Assembly (NCBI GenBank): GCA_011009095.1
Contig: VTPC01090544.1
Span: 114,691-178,690 of the forward strand
Length of the DNA: 64,000 bases
Reading direction: 5' to 3'
From: Ignelater luminosus
Lineage: Eukaryota > Arthropoda > Insecta > Coleoptera > Elateridae
The notes under the pieces were generated by a model, which ran no database searches, was not told where the DNA came from, and saw nothing but the letters and a program-made list of their open reading frames with translations. The translations under genes were made by a program, and so were the position numbers. This document shows positions 1 through 12,023 of the stretch, one piece after another (the first letter of the stretch is position 1; the number at the start of each line of letters is the position of its first letter).

Positions 1-3000
1 CACTTTGAAAACTTGGCAGTGCTAAAATACAAAAAGTGCCATTTTATAGCTACAAACAGCGCCAATGCGTCACAATAATTGTTGACTAAGAAATTTTAAT
101 TTCGCATTGCGTTATTTCTAGAAAATCTCTAGTTAGACAGCCTCACTGCTGTGGTCATGTGTTTTAATAATATTCTCTGCTTGTAATATTGCACCTTTCT
201 TTTAGTAACTACAAGAGTAGTCTCTCAAGATATCTAAAGTTGATGTAAAACAAAGGATAAGTAAAGTTAAGTGACAGCTGACAGGAAGTTAAACATAAAA
301 TAATTTTGACGAATTAGGATGCACGTCATTCTGAATCAACTACTTTACTAATTATCAGCTAATTTTTTTTTTGTTGTAAATTCAAAATAATTTTAAAACT
401 CTCAAATTTTTTAGATCTTGTATTTAGACAACTTTGTTTCTTTAACATACAAACTCTAAATAGCTAGTGCTAAGGATGAGTATACAGTTCTTTAACTTAC
501 CTGCCTTATAGTTTATAAACCATACAAATTTCCAAACTTTAATAGTTGCAACAATTTTTGTAATGCTCTGTAACAGATTCAAAAATCTCAAACATAGACT
601 TTGCTACAAGCATTCCTCAAACTAGTAGGATTTATAAAATTAGGTTTGTTAGAAAGGCTTCCACACAACTGTATACTTACTATAAAATAATCCATTGAGT
701 GTATTGCTTGATCAAAGCAGTTTCTTTATAAATTGACTACATATTTTATTTGACACCACATTCGATCAGGACTCTATTGAGGTATTTGACGGAAAATGGC
801 CGTTTTACAGCGATACGTCATTCACAAAAATGTTTTTTCGTTGAAACGATTTGCGACATTTAAATACAAGACTTCACAAAATGTTATTCCATTAGTAATA
901 CATTACATGACACCGTCGTTAATACAAGAATTGTTAACAAATGTATTGATATCGACTTACAAAATTTCTCAGAAAATCACATGCAAGTTTTCTCAATAAA
1001 CATTACCTCTTTGCACGTACAAGAATACGTGTTTAAATTAGAGTTCTAATAAAACATATTTTCCTAATGCGTTTAAAAAAATATATTTACACAATTTTAC
1101 GATAACCAGAATGATTTATATTATAAAAAAAGGATTTCGTGAGCAAACACTTGCATAAAGTTTACTTTTAAATTTATGGAAAACGCGTACTATAAATAAA
1201 ACGCCATATTACAATTGCAAATGAAAATAATTTCTAATTAAAAATGTGACCTCTCGCATGTGTTTGCACTTTAACTTTTAAACAGCATCTACTAAATTAT
1301 ATCTTTGCTACAGTGCATTATAAATATAGCGATATTGTATTGCAGCATAGAGAGAGAAATTATACAAGCGTAAATAAAATAAATTTTAAGGGTGAGAATT
1401 TTTATCGCAAACTATAAATCAATATTTTATACTCAACATTGAACAGGGCACGTAAAAAAAGTATGTTAAAAGCATATAGAATAGCCGGAAAGATAATAAT
1501 ATATACCCTCCATTAAGCATTATATATTCTATTATAAAAAAAAACTTCAGAATTCTGCCAGAATATACAGCCCGAACGTGGCTTCAATACGTGCAGAACG
1601 CGAGTGTTTCTTTGAATACTAATGGCCTAAGGACAGGTAGTGATTGCCGAATTTATGAAACGAAGAATTTCATAACGACGAATGAATGGAAGCCAACTTT
1701 TGTCATCTTTATCGAAACTCTTGAAAATATAATCTTGAGATATAATCGGTACTAAATAGTTGCAAGAACTATAGTAGATTTTAAAATAATCCACAAAGGA
1801 ATCAACAAGAAAGTGTCCAACAAAAACTTAATAAAAGAGAAGCTCAAATTAGAAATTTTTTTCTAGTTAGCTTCATCAATGTGCACTAGATTTATCAGAG
1901 AGAATCTGAAAAATCTGCAACCACATGTTGAATGTTACTCTTAAATCTTTAATAAAAACCTTTTCTCTTGAGGTTCTAAAGGTTTCAGCAATAAGTGAAC
2001 TTAACGTTCTTATGAAAAACGTTTCCCATACTGCCTTTCTAAGAATGAAAGGATAATATTTCTGTCAGTTCTAGCTGCTTTCAATCTCGGGAAGTTTGAT
2101 ATTTACAAAATAAGAAAGATACTTCCATTCGGGCTTTATTAGATTTATTATTCTTTATTAAATCAGCTTCTAACTACAAAATTATACTGGCAACAAATAA
2201 GGTACAAACAATACTTTTAAGAAAATTTAATCTTCCCTTTTCAGAACAATAGCCTTTTCATAATCTTTATTAAATATTATGCAATAAGTTTTTCAGATTT
2301 TCCTGTTTAAGTACTCGTAATTTGAGTTTTTCTGATTATATAAGATTTACAACTCAATCAATGTAGACTCGTTTCATTATTTGATATCAGTTAGAAAGAG
2401 AATTTTTAAATTTGTGTTTACAGTTTTTATCAATTTTGTATTCTGGAAAAATGCGTTTGTGAAGTTTAAAATAATGGAGGCATCAAGATAACTAGAAACT
2501 AGAAATCTTTTTTTTATTCATTGCTCATAACGAGTTTCTCAGATATAGTTTGCAACTATTTATTATGTCTTGTCAATACGTGTTCATAACAGTCTTCATC
2601 GATTAAGTCATATTTATTCCTAAACAGATTATCTTGTATGACTTGCAATCCTGTTGGAAATATCATTAACATCCATATCTCTATAGATGCAATGCCTTCT
2701 TTTTTTGACACTATATAAAACAACATTCCTAAAAAACATTGATAGAATTCCTTCTGAACTGATAAATAACGGTATAGACACTTTAGGAATATCTTATAAA
2801 ATTGAGTAAGTGAAAAAGGATTATTCCTGCTCAACTTTAAAAAATCTTAATTAATAATTTTTAATACAGTGCCTTTTACAGTAACAAATGACAAATAAAA
2901 AAGTTTAGAAATCAGAATATTCCCATTTCTAAGCAAATACTAGAGGTTCAGAAAAACTTCTTTTACATCTGTTGGTAATGATTCATGACACAAAGTCGAG

Positions 3001-4190
3001 TTTATTCGGCGTTTGATATTTTCCTAAATTAAAGGTTTTTAACTCTCCCACTTCAAACTTTTAAACTATAGTAGATATCGTAAATAAGAAATTTGTTTAG
3101 AGAAAATAAAGAAGATTCTATAAAGTGGTATAAAACGAAGAATTCTTTTAAATATAATACGTAATGCTACTACACTGATTAAAAACACTTTAGAATTGGC
3201 AAACGTAAAGTTGCTAACTAAACATAAGAACTTATACATTAGCGATATCATTAAGAGTTCTTTGAAAGTCTTAACGAAAACGCTAAAAATATACCGCATA
3301 AACACTTGCAAACACTTAATAAATACTAGTTTATAAGTGCAGTTTGCTTTGAAATTTAGTTCGCTTGTTATTAGCTCTCAACATCATGAATTACGTCACA
3401 AGATTTGACAATATAGTATTGGAATCTTGCTTTAAATTTTGAGATATTTTTCAGGTTTGTAGCTATCGTGTATATCAAGTCTTTTATAGCAAGAAAAGAG
3501 ATGTGTATGCAAATTTACAATTGACTATAAATTACTTAAAAGCGTTTAATGCGGGAATTTCAATTACGTACTTGAATGCCATATACCTACTATATAAATT
3601 TAACTTCGTAAATAGAATTTGTGACATTAAACAGATTACAATTAAAAATTTGTTAAAGTATAGTGCAAAGGTTTGATAAGCTTTTAGATTGAGATATGTA
3701 ATACACTTAAAGCAAGCGAAACTTAATGGCCGCTTACGGAAACTGTTAAACTGCACAAACGAACATACTAATTGTAAACTTTCCGTAATTTCTGATTCGG
3801 TTTTAATGATACTTTCCACTATGCTCACTAACATTAGTTACGTGACTCCTGCTTTCTTGTTTATCAGAATATCATTACTTTGTAGTTTTATCATTCTCAT
3901 ATTTTTAATGCTGACATTATGCAGATGTTCTTATTTATGTTACTACTAAACTTTCTTTCAGCTTGGTTTGTAACTGCAACATTATTTGCTGGAAGTACTA
4001 CGTTTTTATTACAAAATACTTTTTAGAAGTTCTTTTAAAACTGTGAGAATTATGCAAATTTCTTGTACTCTTCATTCTTTAAATTTGTTTTACTAGAAAT
4101 ATACTGTAGTGACAGTGCATTAATTACAATGTCATTCCTACTGTAACTAATGCACTAACGTGTTACTATGACCTACTTTACAGTGCTCTT
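1..4190. other. AT-rich stretch with no recognisable gene
   Basis: No open frame here has a composition or motif I can assign; the longest are about 100 codons and are rich in Phe, Leu, Ile, Tyr and Lys, as expected for random AT-rich DNA. A small imperfect hairpin lies near 4112-4156, where AGTGCATTA is answered by TAATGCACT about 25 bases on. It could be intron or intergenic DNA. Confidence 0.5.
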
Positions 4191-4199
4191 TCATTATTA

Positions 4200-5125
4200 C
4201 GTTTGAACAAAGCAGAACCTAAACCACAAACGGGATTTATTAAACCCAATCTAGCCAGTACATTTGCCTTCTCATTAACGTGAACTCCACAGTATCTCGG
4301 CATCAGGTATACTTTCCAGATATTAGTGGTAGGTAGCTTATTTCCTTAGTTTTTCTGGCATTTACAGCCTATCCTCTCCTAACTGAAGAAAACGTCAAAG
4401 TCTTTAATGAAGCCGTTGCAGTACATGTTCATTCAAATGTATTTGAAAGATTTTAATTAAGTAAGTGAGTTTGGTCCCGAATATTAGATCATATGCATGT
4501 ATTATAGCCGTCCTGGTGTCTCTTTTCAGTTTTGATGCATCTCTATCTTAAAAGCCGCCTTCCTTAAGAGAAAAAACTTTTTTCTAGAAGTTCAACCGTT
4601 TGCTCGTAAAAAGAAACTTGTCCTTAAATGAGTATCGATGAACAAGAGAGATTTCAGTGCAGGCAGGCTGTTTAAACGTTTCTCCAGATTCCCGCTCTGG
4701 TTTTACAATCTTAATAACATTCAAACCTCTCTACAAATCCAAATGATAAAATCTTATCTTCTTCGATAGACTTAGTAACCTGTAAAGGTCCCTAAAACAC
4801 TACAAGTATCTTCGAGACATGTAAGCTTAACTTTTGTTGCAAGAGTTTCCTTTAACTTTATTCCGTTGGTTTTACTTCTGTTTGATTCTAACCAAGATGG
4901 AAATTTTAGTTAACTCAGCATTTCCAACAGCACAATTGAAAGTCAAAACTCGATTTACAAAGATACAAAGAGCAAACATTGATCAGACGTCTCCTCTTGT
5001 AAAAGGGATTAGGATTTTCAATGGGTTGACCCTAAGGCTGTCTTTATTCCAGTACATTTGGTCAATTGTAAAAGCTGTCTACAAAAACGTTTGGCACGTT
5101 CCTGACAGTCAAGATTAATTGCATA
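4200..5125 (-). pseudogene. LINE 3' fragment: end of reverse transcriptase and RNase H
   Basis: On the minus strand, around 5060-4990, translation gives WNKDSLRVNPLKILIPFTRG, which fits the conserved 'W...L.VNP.KT...FT' block near the end of the RT domain of I/R1/Jockey-type LINEs. About 700 bp further on, around 4320-4210, the frame reads YCGVHVNEKANVLARLGLIN, matching the 'GHCGI.GNEKAD.LAR.G' RNase H motif of such elements. The two blocks are in the expected order and the frame between them is broken several times. The G-H of the RNase H motif is changed to R-Y. It is an old dead copy. The clade is uncertain; an RNase H of this form points to LINEs of the I or R1 group rather than to an LTR element. 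Confidence 0.6.
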
Positions 5126-5159
5126 AACTGCCTTAGTTAGTGGTGAGAAACGTGAAATA

Positions 5160-5539
5160 ATGGCGGGCGGTTTCTGCGTCAAAGACTGTTGTTGTTTGCG
5201 GCCGGGGAGTACGAACTAAGGTGATGATCGTCGGCGCGGCGCGGCAGACGGTGGTGATAGATGATTGGTATGCAGCGGAGTTGTGACGGGTAATGGTACC
5301 CATACCCATGGTGAAGATTTTGCTCAAGGTGACACCCGCGGCAGGGACAATATATATGGTTAGACATGTATTAGCTGTTGCAAATGATGATGGCAATGGA
5401 CCGAGAAGGATACTCGTTGTGGATTATTTTTTCTGGTTAAAATCTGCCAATTTCTTTTTAGGACAGCCCCCAAGACGTAAAGTAGACCCGGATTACCGAG
5501 GAAAGGGTGTCGGCATTCGGCAGTTCAGACTTTATCATG
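5160..5539. other. GC-rich patch with overlapping open frames, unidentified
   Basis: This segment is much richer in G and C than its surroundings, especially 5160-5350. Several frames are open at once: a plus frame from 5293 to 5559 (88 codons) and minus frames at 5396-5133 (87) and 5367-5179 (62). Simultaneous openness is partly a result of high GC. A pyrimidine-rich run ending in AG just before 5461 could be a splice acceptor for a plus-strand exon, and TTTGCAACAG near 5380 on the minus strand could be another. I do not recognise any of the proteins. It may be a host exon, a regulatory GC island, or a foreign or retrocopied fragment. Confidence 0.3.
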
Positions 5540-6724
5540 TAGAGATGTGTCGTTCGTGACCGAATCGGTTCAGTGAATCGGCTCTGAGCAATGAACGAAA
5601 CAAACCGATTCTGAAAACTAACACAAATCGGTTCAATGCTCTTTTAGCTCTCGGCACGATCTGGAACTTTGGAATACGAATGCTTTATTATAGTATTCCA
5701 AAAGATACAGTGCGTTTATGACTTAATTGCTACTTAGCTTACAGTAGATTTTACAAGTTCGTCACAGCAGGGCGTCATAAATCCGCTTACCTGTGAAGAC
5801 ATTTTCTAACATTGAGATAGGGTCGTATTGAGATAAGTTTTACTTTCGTAAATACTTTTAAATTAAAATGTTTAATACGGTCTTTGGTTTACCTAATCGT
5901 CTGTGATACGTGCCACTACTTGTATTTTTTGACTTTTATGAGGGGCCCGCTGTGAAATACTTACGAAGTCAAAATCATAAACGCACTATATCTTTTGGAA
6001 TACTATACTAGAATTGGCAATTATTTTGGTCATTGTGAGTATTTTAGAATCGATCCACTAATGCGTCTTTAAATTTAACTTTTAAAATTGATTTCATGGT
6101 TTGTTCCCTTCGCATTTACTTAAGATTGGTTTACGTACAACCTAAATTGTGAATGTGATAATTTGATACCTTTGGTGGTTTGAACCATTTGATATTTAAT
6201 TGTAATAGATTGGATAATGAACGACAAATTTTAATAAGTATACTTTTAGAATTTAATCATATATGTACTTCCTACCAATATCACTACCCTTTTACACATA
6301 AATAAACCACAAATTCTTATGGTCATTGCTGAATTTTATCAAACATTCTAGTAAGAAGGTTTTTGGTTTTGAGAAAACTTCTAGAATGATTTTAAAATTC
6401 ACATCGCTTTATTACAACTTTTTGTTGTTTTTAAAAAACTCTGTTTATAGTTAACTGCACTCATTACACTAAATAATTTTTTTAATGAGTTTTTTTTATT
6501 TACAAAAATAAACCATGAATCCACTCTTCTATACATTCCAATAAGAAATAGTTAGGTAAAAATAATTAAAAATACAGCAGTGTGCAAATGAAACCTAAAG
6601 AGCGGAAATAGACCGTCGTCGCGTCGGATAAAAACGCTCTGAGCCGGTTCACTGAATAGGTTCAGCAAGCAGAGCCAGAACCGTTGAGCTGATTCACACA
6701 AATGAGCCGATTCGCCCATCCCTA
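5540..6724. mobile_element. Non-autonomous hAT-type element with 8-bp target duplication
   Basis: The left end begins TAGAGATGTG and the right end, read on the other strand, begins TAGGGATGGG, the terminal pattern of hAT elements. The eight bases outside are TTATCATG on the left (5532-5539) and TTATCATT on the right (6725-6732), a 7/8 match for the 8-bp target duplication of hAT transposons. Short motifs of the GAATCGGTTCA and GAATCGGCTC type recur near both ends (5563-5640 and 6640-6712), as expected for subterminal transposase-binding sites. I see no transposase inside, so it is non-autonomous. A smaller inverted-repeat element (5693-6003) sits within it. Confidence 0.7.
5693..6003. mobile_element. 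311-bp inverted-repeat element inside the hAT copy
   Basis: The left terminus GTATTCCAAAAGATACAGTG is matched by the inverted right terminus GTATTCCAAAAGATATAGTG, and the match runs on to about 29 bp with one difference. TA lies directly outside both ends (5691-5692 and 6004-6005), consistent with a TA target duplication. No coding sequence is seen. An additional partial inverted copy of the terminus (TTTGGAATAC) lies just to the left, near 5670. The superfamily cannot be assigned from the ends alone. Confidence 0.55.
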
Positions 6725-7626
6725 TTATCATTATGTTGATACTGATATGTAGGATGTCTTCAGAATTTTATCCTTGTTAAACTTCTCAACTTAGCTCTTG
6801 TATAGAGAAATCTAGCTCCTTTTGTGCAGGAGCCACAAGAATCTGTAGATTCTTAAAATCTAAAAGTGCTGCTATTATTGACATCTCACTCGGTATTTCA
6901 ATAAACTGCATTTGTCAAGACAGATGAGGTATGAATCTAATTATGACTAAAATGTGATTGTGCTCGGCAATTCCTCGACGTTATGATGAATATGCCTTTA
7001 ATATAAATACAACGCAGTGATGAACACATTTTGGCTCTCATTGGGAATACTTCCATTTCTTCATTTTACTTACTTTAAGATTTAGGACATTAATATAGAG
7101 CAGGTGAGCAAATGTGGCATGTGGAGGCCACTTTGTTTAAACTCCCCGTTGGACTACTGAGCCTGATAGTAATACTCACCCCTAGTATAGGGTGTTCATA
7201 TTTAACTTTTTATTAGCAGTTACGCAAAAGCTAAACGCACCAGAATATCTTTATTTTTCTCACACGCACTATAACCACATATAAATTTAGTTTATTTTGT
7301 GCAACTGGCTTTAAAATACCGAATTGAATCATTTGGTATTTTTCTTAATGAAGGATTTGAAAGAAAGTGCCATCGAATGTTACTTTCTATTACATTTAGC
7401 ATGTGATCTCAAATATTGAATTTAACCTCAACTACTTTACTGGACAGGTAACTTATTAGTTTAAATCAAAGATACATTCCCTGTTAGTGACTAACTGATT
7501 AATAATATCAAAAAAAGAATTTTAAAACGAAATATTGACTTAATTTGTTTAATTTAATAGTAACAGAAGTACTATTGGAATTAGATCTGGATGGACCTGC
7601 TGAATTCTCCGACCTTGTACTGACTA
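6725..7626. other. Unassigned interval between hAT and DD37E elements
   Basis: About 900 bp of AT-rich sequence with no frame or repeat I can assign. Confidence 0.45.
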
Positions 7627-8895
7627 AGGACTGGTAACAAAAGTTTTGCAAAATAAACTCAGTATGTAAAAATTAAAACAAAGTATTGAAAAATAATTTC
7701 TTTATTGTTTTTAGGTGAAATGTCTCTTAAACAACTGATTGTTAAGAATTTTATATTAATTTTTAGGTTGTCAGCCGTAAACACGGGTGTTCCTTTGGAC
7801 GTTCTTCATTAAATTTTGGACAGTGACATTTTTTATATTTTTACTGGCTTTTCTCCACAGAATCTTCATTTTGTCTACTGTCAAAGTTGTTTTTTACATT
7901 TTCTGCAGGTTTCCTTTTATAACTGCCTAGTTCCTTTCGATGGATCGCAATTCTGGCACATTAGGTGGGTCAAGCATTTTTGGAATGAAATTTACACTCT
8001 TAGCTTAATACCATTCAAGAACAGATTTTGAATAATCCGCAGGCGCTAAATACGACCAAAAAATTGTAGAACCTGTGTGATTTCTTAAAAAAGATAGAAA
8101 TTGCCGGTTTAAACATTGCTTAACGTATATTTCACCTTTAATTGTTTCTTTGGTAAAGAATGGTGTGCTTCGTTCCCCACATTGACAGATGGCCTGCCAA
8201 ATCAAGATTTGTCGCCGAATTTCGTAAAGGAAACTGTTTTTTGGGATTTCTTAAGATCATAACCAGGTGCTATTGAATAATATTGTGGGCCTGGTAGCGT
8301 AGCCAAGTCCATTTTTACGTACGTCTCGTCATCTATAGCGACACACACTTTATTTGCAAATTTCTGTTCGTAGAGCCTTCTCGATAGCGTAATACTTTTA
8401 GAATTTTGTTTTTCAAATCTTTTTGGTGCCTGTTTATTTTTAAATGTTCGAATGTTGTGCAGCTTGTTAATTTTTACGACCATTATATGTGAAGTACCTG
8501 CTTTTTTACAATATTCCTGATGGACATTAAGAGATGACGATGAATGATGTGAACCACCAGTTTTTCTAAATTTTTATCCATTTATTCATTTTATTTATTT
8601 ATTCTTTTAACCTCAAAACTACTTTTCGAACAGTGTATTAATCCTTGTTGCACTTCCGAGCCAACTGTTTTAGATTTATGTGAGGATCCACGAACCACTT
8701 GGTCATTATTTCACAGCGAATTTTTTTATTTTTTTTTTATTTTTACAATCGTTTGCAATGGCAGCTACACAGTAATAATCATACTTGACAACTACTTAGA
8801 AACAAAAACTAATCAACACAAACCCAGATTATTTTCAGATGTTTTATACATTTTCTGAATGATTCATAATTTGCAAAACTTTTGTTACCAGTCCT
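7627..8895 (-). mobile_element. DD37E-type Tc1/mariner transposon, dead copy with both ends
   Basis: The left terminus AGGACTGGTAACAAAAGTTT is matched by the inverted right end, and TA flanks both sides (7625-7626 and 8896-8897). The size, 1269 bp, is normal for the IS630-Tc1-mariner superfamily. A transposase relic fills the minus strand. The termini resemble those of the 57720-59020 element only in general form (A...T, TA target), so the two are different families with related transposases. Confidence 0.8.
7810..8720 (-). pseudogene. DD37E-type transposase relic
   Basis: The relic can be followed from a helix-turn-helix-like N-terminal stretch near 8715-8630 (WFVDPHINLKQLARKCNKD) through the first catalytic block AIDDETYVKMDLATLPGPQY (around 8330-8275), the block IWQAICQCGERSTPF (8205-8160), the second block FWSYLAPADYSKSVLEWY (8060-8008) and the third block LDPPNVPELRSIE (7968-7930). 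In this family the second aspartate sits in 'FWPDLA'; here it is tyrosine, and the 'PIE' of the third block is SIE. Taking the Tyr as the lost Asp, the spacing to the Glu is 37. There are several stops and frame changes, including a stop after the third block. It cannot make active enzyme. Confidence 0.75.
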
Positions 8896-8911
8896 TATAC
8901 ATAACAATATA

Positions 8912-9322
8912 CAGGGTGATTTACAGAACATGTGTGCAAAGTCAAAACTAATAATAGGGAGACGATTTTGAGTAAAAATATTCATATTAATATGTCCGGA
9001 TTTATTTGGTTACTGAAATATTCTGATTTTAAACTAAAAACATCTGGGAATGCAAAGCATAATCACAACGAACTTCGTTTTGTTTACCAAATACTTACCA
9101 ATAATACCAAATGTGATAGAATAAATAAATAAACTGTTAGATTGTGTTTAAGTTACAATGGCAGAACTTGATTCAGCAGAGTATGCAGACATGGTACTTG
9201 TAAACCGTATAGTTCAGTAACTAAATAAAACCGGACTTATGTTGATATGAACTTTTTATTCAAAATGATCTTCCCTATTACAAGTTTTGATTTGGCATAC
9301 ATGTCGTAAATAAATCATCCTG
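8912..9322. mobile_element. MITE of 411 bp with long inverted arms and a leftover transposase start
   Basis: The element starts CAGGGTGATTTACAGAACAT and ends in the inverted sequence CAGGATGATTTATTTACGAC; TA lies outside both ends (8910-8911 and 9323-9324). The arms pair for about 110 bp (8912-9025 with 9215-9322), with shared blocks such as TCAAAACT, AATAGGG and TTTATT.GGTTACTGAA. Between the arms, an ATG at 9158 opens the plus-strand frame MAELDSAEYADMVLVN, which resembles the first residues of 'WPPRSPDL'-group transposases. This suggests an internal-deletion derivative of a coding parent. It lies 16 bp from the end of the neighbouring DD37E element. Confidence 0.75.
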
Positions 9323-9395
9323 TATTTTTCAGTAGTCAGATGGTGCTCTATAAGATGTACTCTAAAACTTTCGAAGATTCAAAGAAGCACTAATA

Positions 9396-9855
9396 CTGGG
9401 ACATCAAATAATTATCTTCAGAAGCCACGTGACACTTGTTTGTGTGGCGTGAAATTTTATGTTTTAACGTTGGCCACACTACAGAGTAACGCCTTCACGA
9501 GTACATTTCTAACCTAAAATTACATTGGCGTGCACACGTTCTGTGATTTCTTGTTGTCTCTTTGTTTTGCGTTTTTTTACGGTTTATATTTTGTTCTATT
9601 TAAAGATCAGTCCTTTTAAGACTAAATCCGCTTTTTGTGAGTTAATCGAGGTAGAATAGATTTAACGCAACCAAAGTGTGATAATAAATTTGAAATGTTT
9701 AAGTTTTTGAGTAGTTTCACCGTATATCCAATACTACGCCACTGGAAAACTACATTATTTTTATTACAACAGAGCTGCCATTAGTGCAAGATGTGTTGCC
9801 TAACCAACAGTAAATCTCGTGGTCACGTGGCTTCCGGAAATATTCGATGTCTCTG
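9396..9855. repeat. Inverted-repeat pair, probable old MITE
   Basis: The sequence GGGACATCAAATAATTATCT...AGAAGCCACGTGAC at 9398-9434 is answered in inverted form by GTCACGTGGCTTCC...ATTCGATGTCT at 9823-9853. The terminal 30-35 bp pair with a few mismatches and gaps. No matching target duplication is visible, so exact ends and family are uncertain. No coding sequence inside. Confidence 0.45.
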
Positions 9856-11729
9856 TACAATGAGGAAAACAAAATGCAAGTGAAGAACATACATCATAAG
9901 GCTCTGTGTGTCCACTTGTACATTGACCAAAATGGAGGATTAAGTAAAGTTGTAAACATTTAAAAAAGGAAAAAGATGAGTCGTAACAGGATTTTGTAGT
10001 ATTATGTGAACGTATATAAAAGATGACAAAAAATTTTTCTTAGCAGGGATCGATCTCAAGAACAATGTCCGAAAAATATTTGCGTGGGTGCACTATGTTA
10101 AAAGTTAGGAACAGACAGAGCAATATTTAGATTTGTTTAAATAATGATACAACCCTTAAAGCAACTTTCTCACCCAGAACGAGATCTGCTTTTGTTAGGG
10201 AGTACTGGGGTATTTTATAAAAGCGCGCTACAACAAAAACAACTAAGGAAGCCTGAGTTTAAAACTCTTTCTAATAATCCTGCAATTCACATAAAAAAAT
10301 ATAGAACAGTATCTCAACAAGCTGCTGCACGTTAAGAGAATGTTTAGCAGTTTAACATTAATTTGGGATTGATTTTTAAGTAAAAGAATGTTTACTTAAG
10401 ACATTATAACGGACTTTCGCATTCACTACAGTCTAAACTACCGATGAATTCCTTGTTCTTAAAATATAGCATCGAGCTGAAGCTGCTCGGATTTATGGTT
10501 CCGATGACTGAATGCAATCCCAGACACGTAAAGGAATGTTAATTAAGGGACAATAAGTGTATAATAAATTATAAGCTACAATAATATTTAAATATAAAAA
10601 ATATCTATAAAGGTGGTGTTTTAAGAACGTGCATTGGCAATAAACAATAACAAATGTTAGTTTTAGGTTGTCGATACACCAGACATTCAATAACGGTTTT
10701 GTGTTTATAAACAAATATTTAAAATTGTTTGACTTTGGTAGTAGTTCAGGTCACAAGAGTTTATCCAAGTAGAAACACGAATAGGAAAATCAGAAGTAAA
10801 TAAATAAAAACAAACATTTGAAGTTTTCTGTTAATTAATAAAGTTATGATTTTATTGAATTAACTTTTAACTCGATCAGCTGTAGACAGGGAAAAAGCAA
10901 TTTCGTTCACCTACAATACAATTTGAGATTTTGTGCATATACACAACATTACATAAACTCGCACATTAATGAACTCAATAGAGACTTTTATTTCTGGTTT
11001 GCGAGTTTGTAATAGAATTACCGCTTGAATGTTAAAAAAAAACAGTAAAATAAGGGTTTTTGCTTTTAAACCCTATAATGTCACTTTGATGTTTGGAAAT
11101 CCTCCAATTATTTTCAGAACAAGCAGCTGCTGTTACGTTGACCAAATCACATTTTTACAAAATGTAGAAGACTATCTGTTACAACATAATCCATTGTATA
11201 TTACTCAGTTTTAGTAAAGAAATAAAATGAACTAGTTTCACTGAAACACTAAAACAATTCCACATTATGTTAACTTTGACTCACTTCAGTCTGCCAAAAA
11301 TGCGAAACGATAAAAGTAGCTTTGTGTAATCTTTTTATATAAATCCAGTTTTGTCGATAGTTGCCATGGAAGTTAATCAAAGTAGACAATTTGTAATATA
11401 GCAGACAACCTATTAAACTTGTAGGACAATTTAATCATCTTGACCCTAGTTCACCATAGTTGTGATTAGTTTATAGTATCACTTACAATTAATAGAATTT
11501 TGTAAACAAACAGCAAACTTTTGTTCATTTGAAAACTTTCATTTGCTTTAATTTGCTAATTCTAATATTGATCATAAGAAGATATGTTATTAGACGCTAT
11601 CATCATACTCAGGAAATTAATTAAAACTTTAATTAATCAATAATTACATTATTAATCTAATATAACAAGTTCTCTGCAGTCAGCTTAAAAGTTCAAATTC
11701 AATCACAAGAAAATCCGAAAATTTAGATT
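9856..11729. other. Unassigned AT-rich stretch
   Basis: I see no recognisable gene, RNA or repeat. A 63-codon plus-strand frame at 10144-10335 has a mixed, protein-like composition but matches nothing I know. Confidence 0.4.
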
Positions 11730-12023
11730 TCAGTACAAGTGTTGCCACATTTTATTATAAAGCTCATTCAGGATAACAACATCATCAAACCATGCGCTTT
11801 CTACATACTCTTCTAACAGAAAATAGAAAGCTCCATTGGATAACGAAATGTGTTTTCGGTTTTCCTCCGCCAGATGGTGTACCGTGGGGAAAACTTGTAA
11901 AAGCTCGATAGCGATAGCGTAGTAGTAAATAGGCAACCGTCGACGCGGCAATGCGTGTATCGTAAACGAAATCAATTTAACTGCATTCAGATAACACATT
12001 AATACAAAGTAATACCATACCAA
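11730..12023 (-). CDS. Unidentified 97-codon open frame
   Basis: The minus-strand frame is 97 codons long. Its C-terminal half, for example FPTVHHLAEENRKHISLSNG and VESAWFDDVVILNELYNKMW, has a balanced amino-acid composition unlike the Phe/Leu/Lys-rich chance frames nearby. GC content is somewhat above the surroundings. I do not recognise the family, and there is no neighbouring gene, polyadenylation context or splice pattern that proves it. It could be a host terminal exon, a transposon fragment, or chance. The start codon is only the first ATG; the real frame may begin inside it. Confidence 0.3.
   Translation of the reverse strand: MVWYYFVLMCYLNAVKLISFTIHALPRRRLPIYYYAIAIELLQVFPTVHHLAEENRKHISLSNGAFYFLLEEYVESAWFDDVVILNELYNKMWQHLY

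Noticed and set aside
4834-5118. Plus-strand frame of 94 codons
   Set aside because: It is antisense to the LINE reverse-transcriptase remnant on the minus strand.
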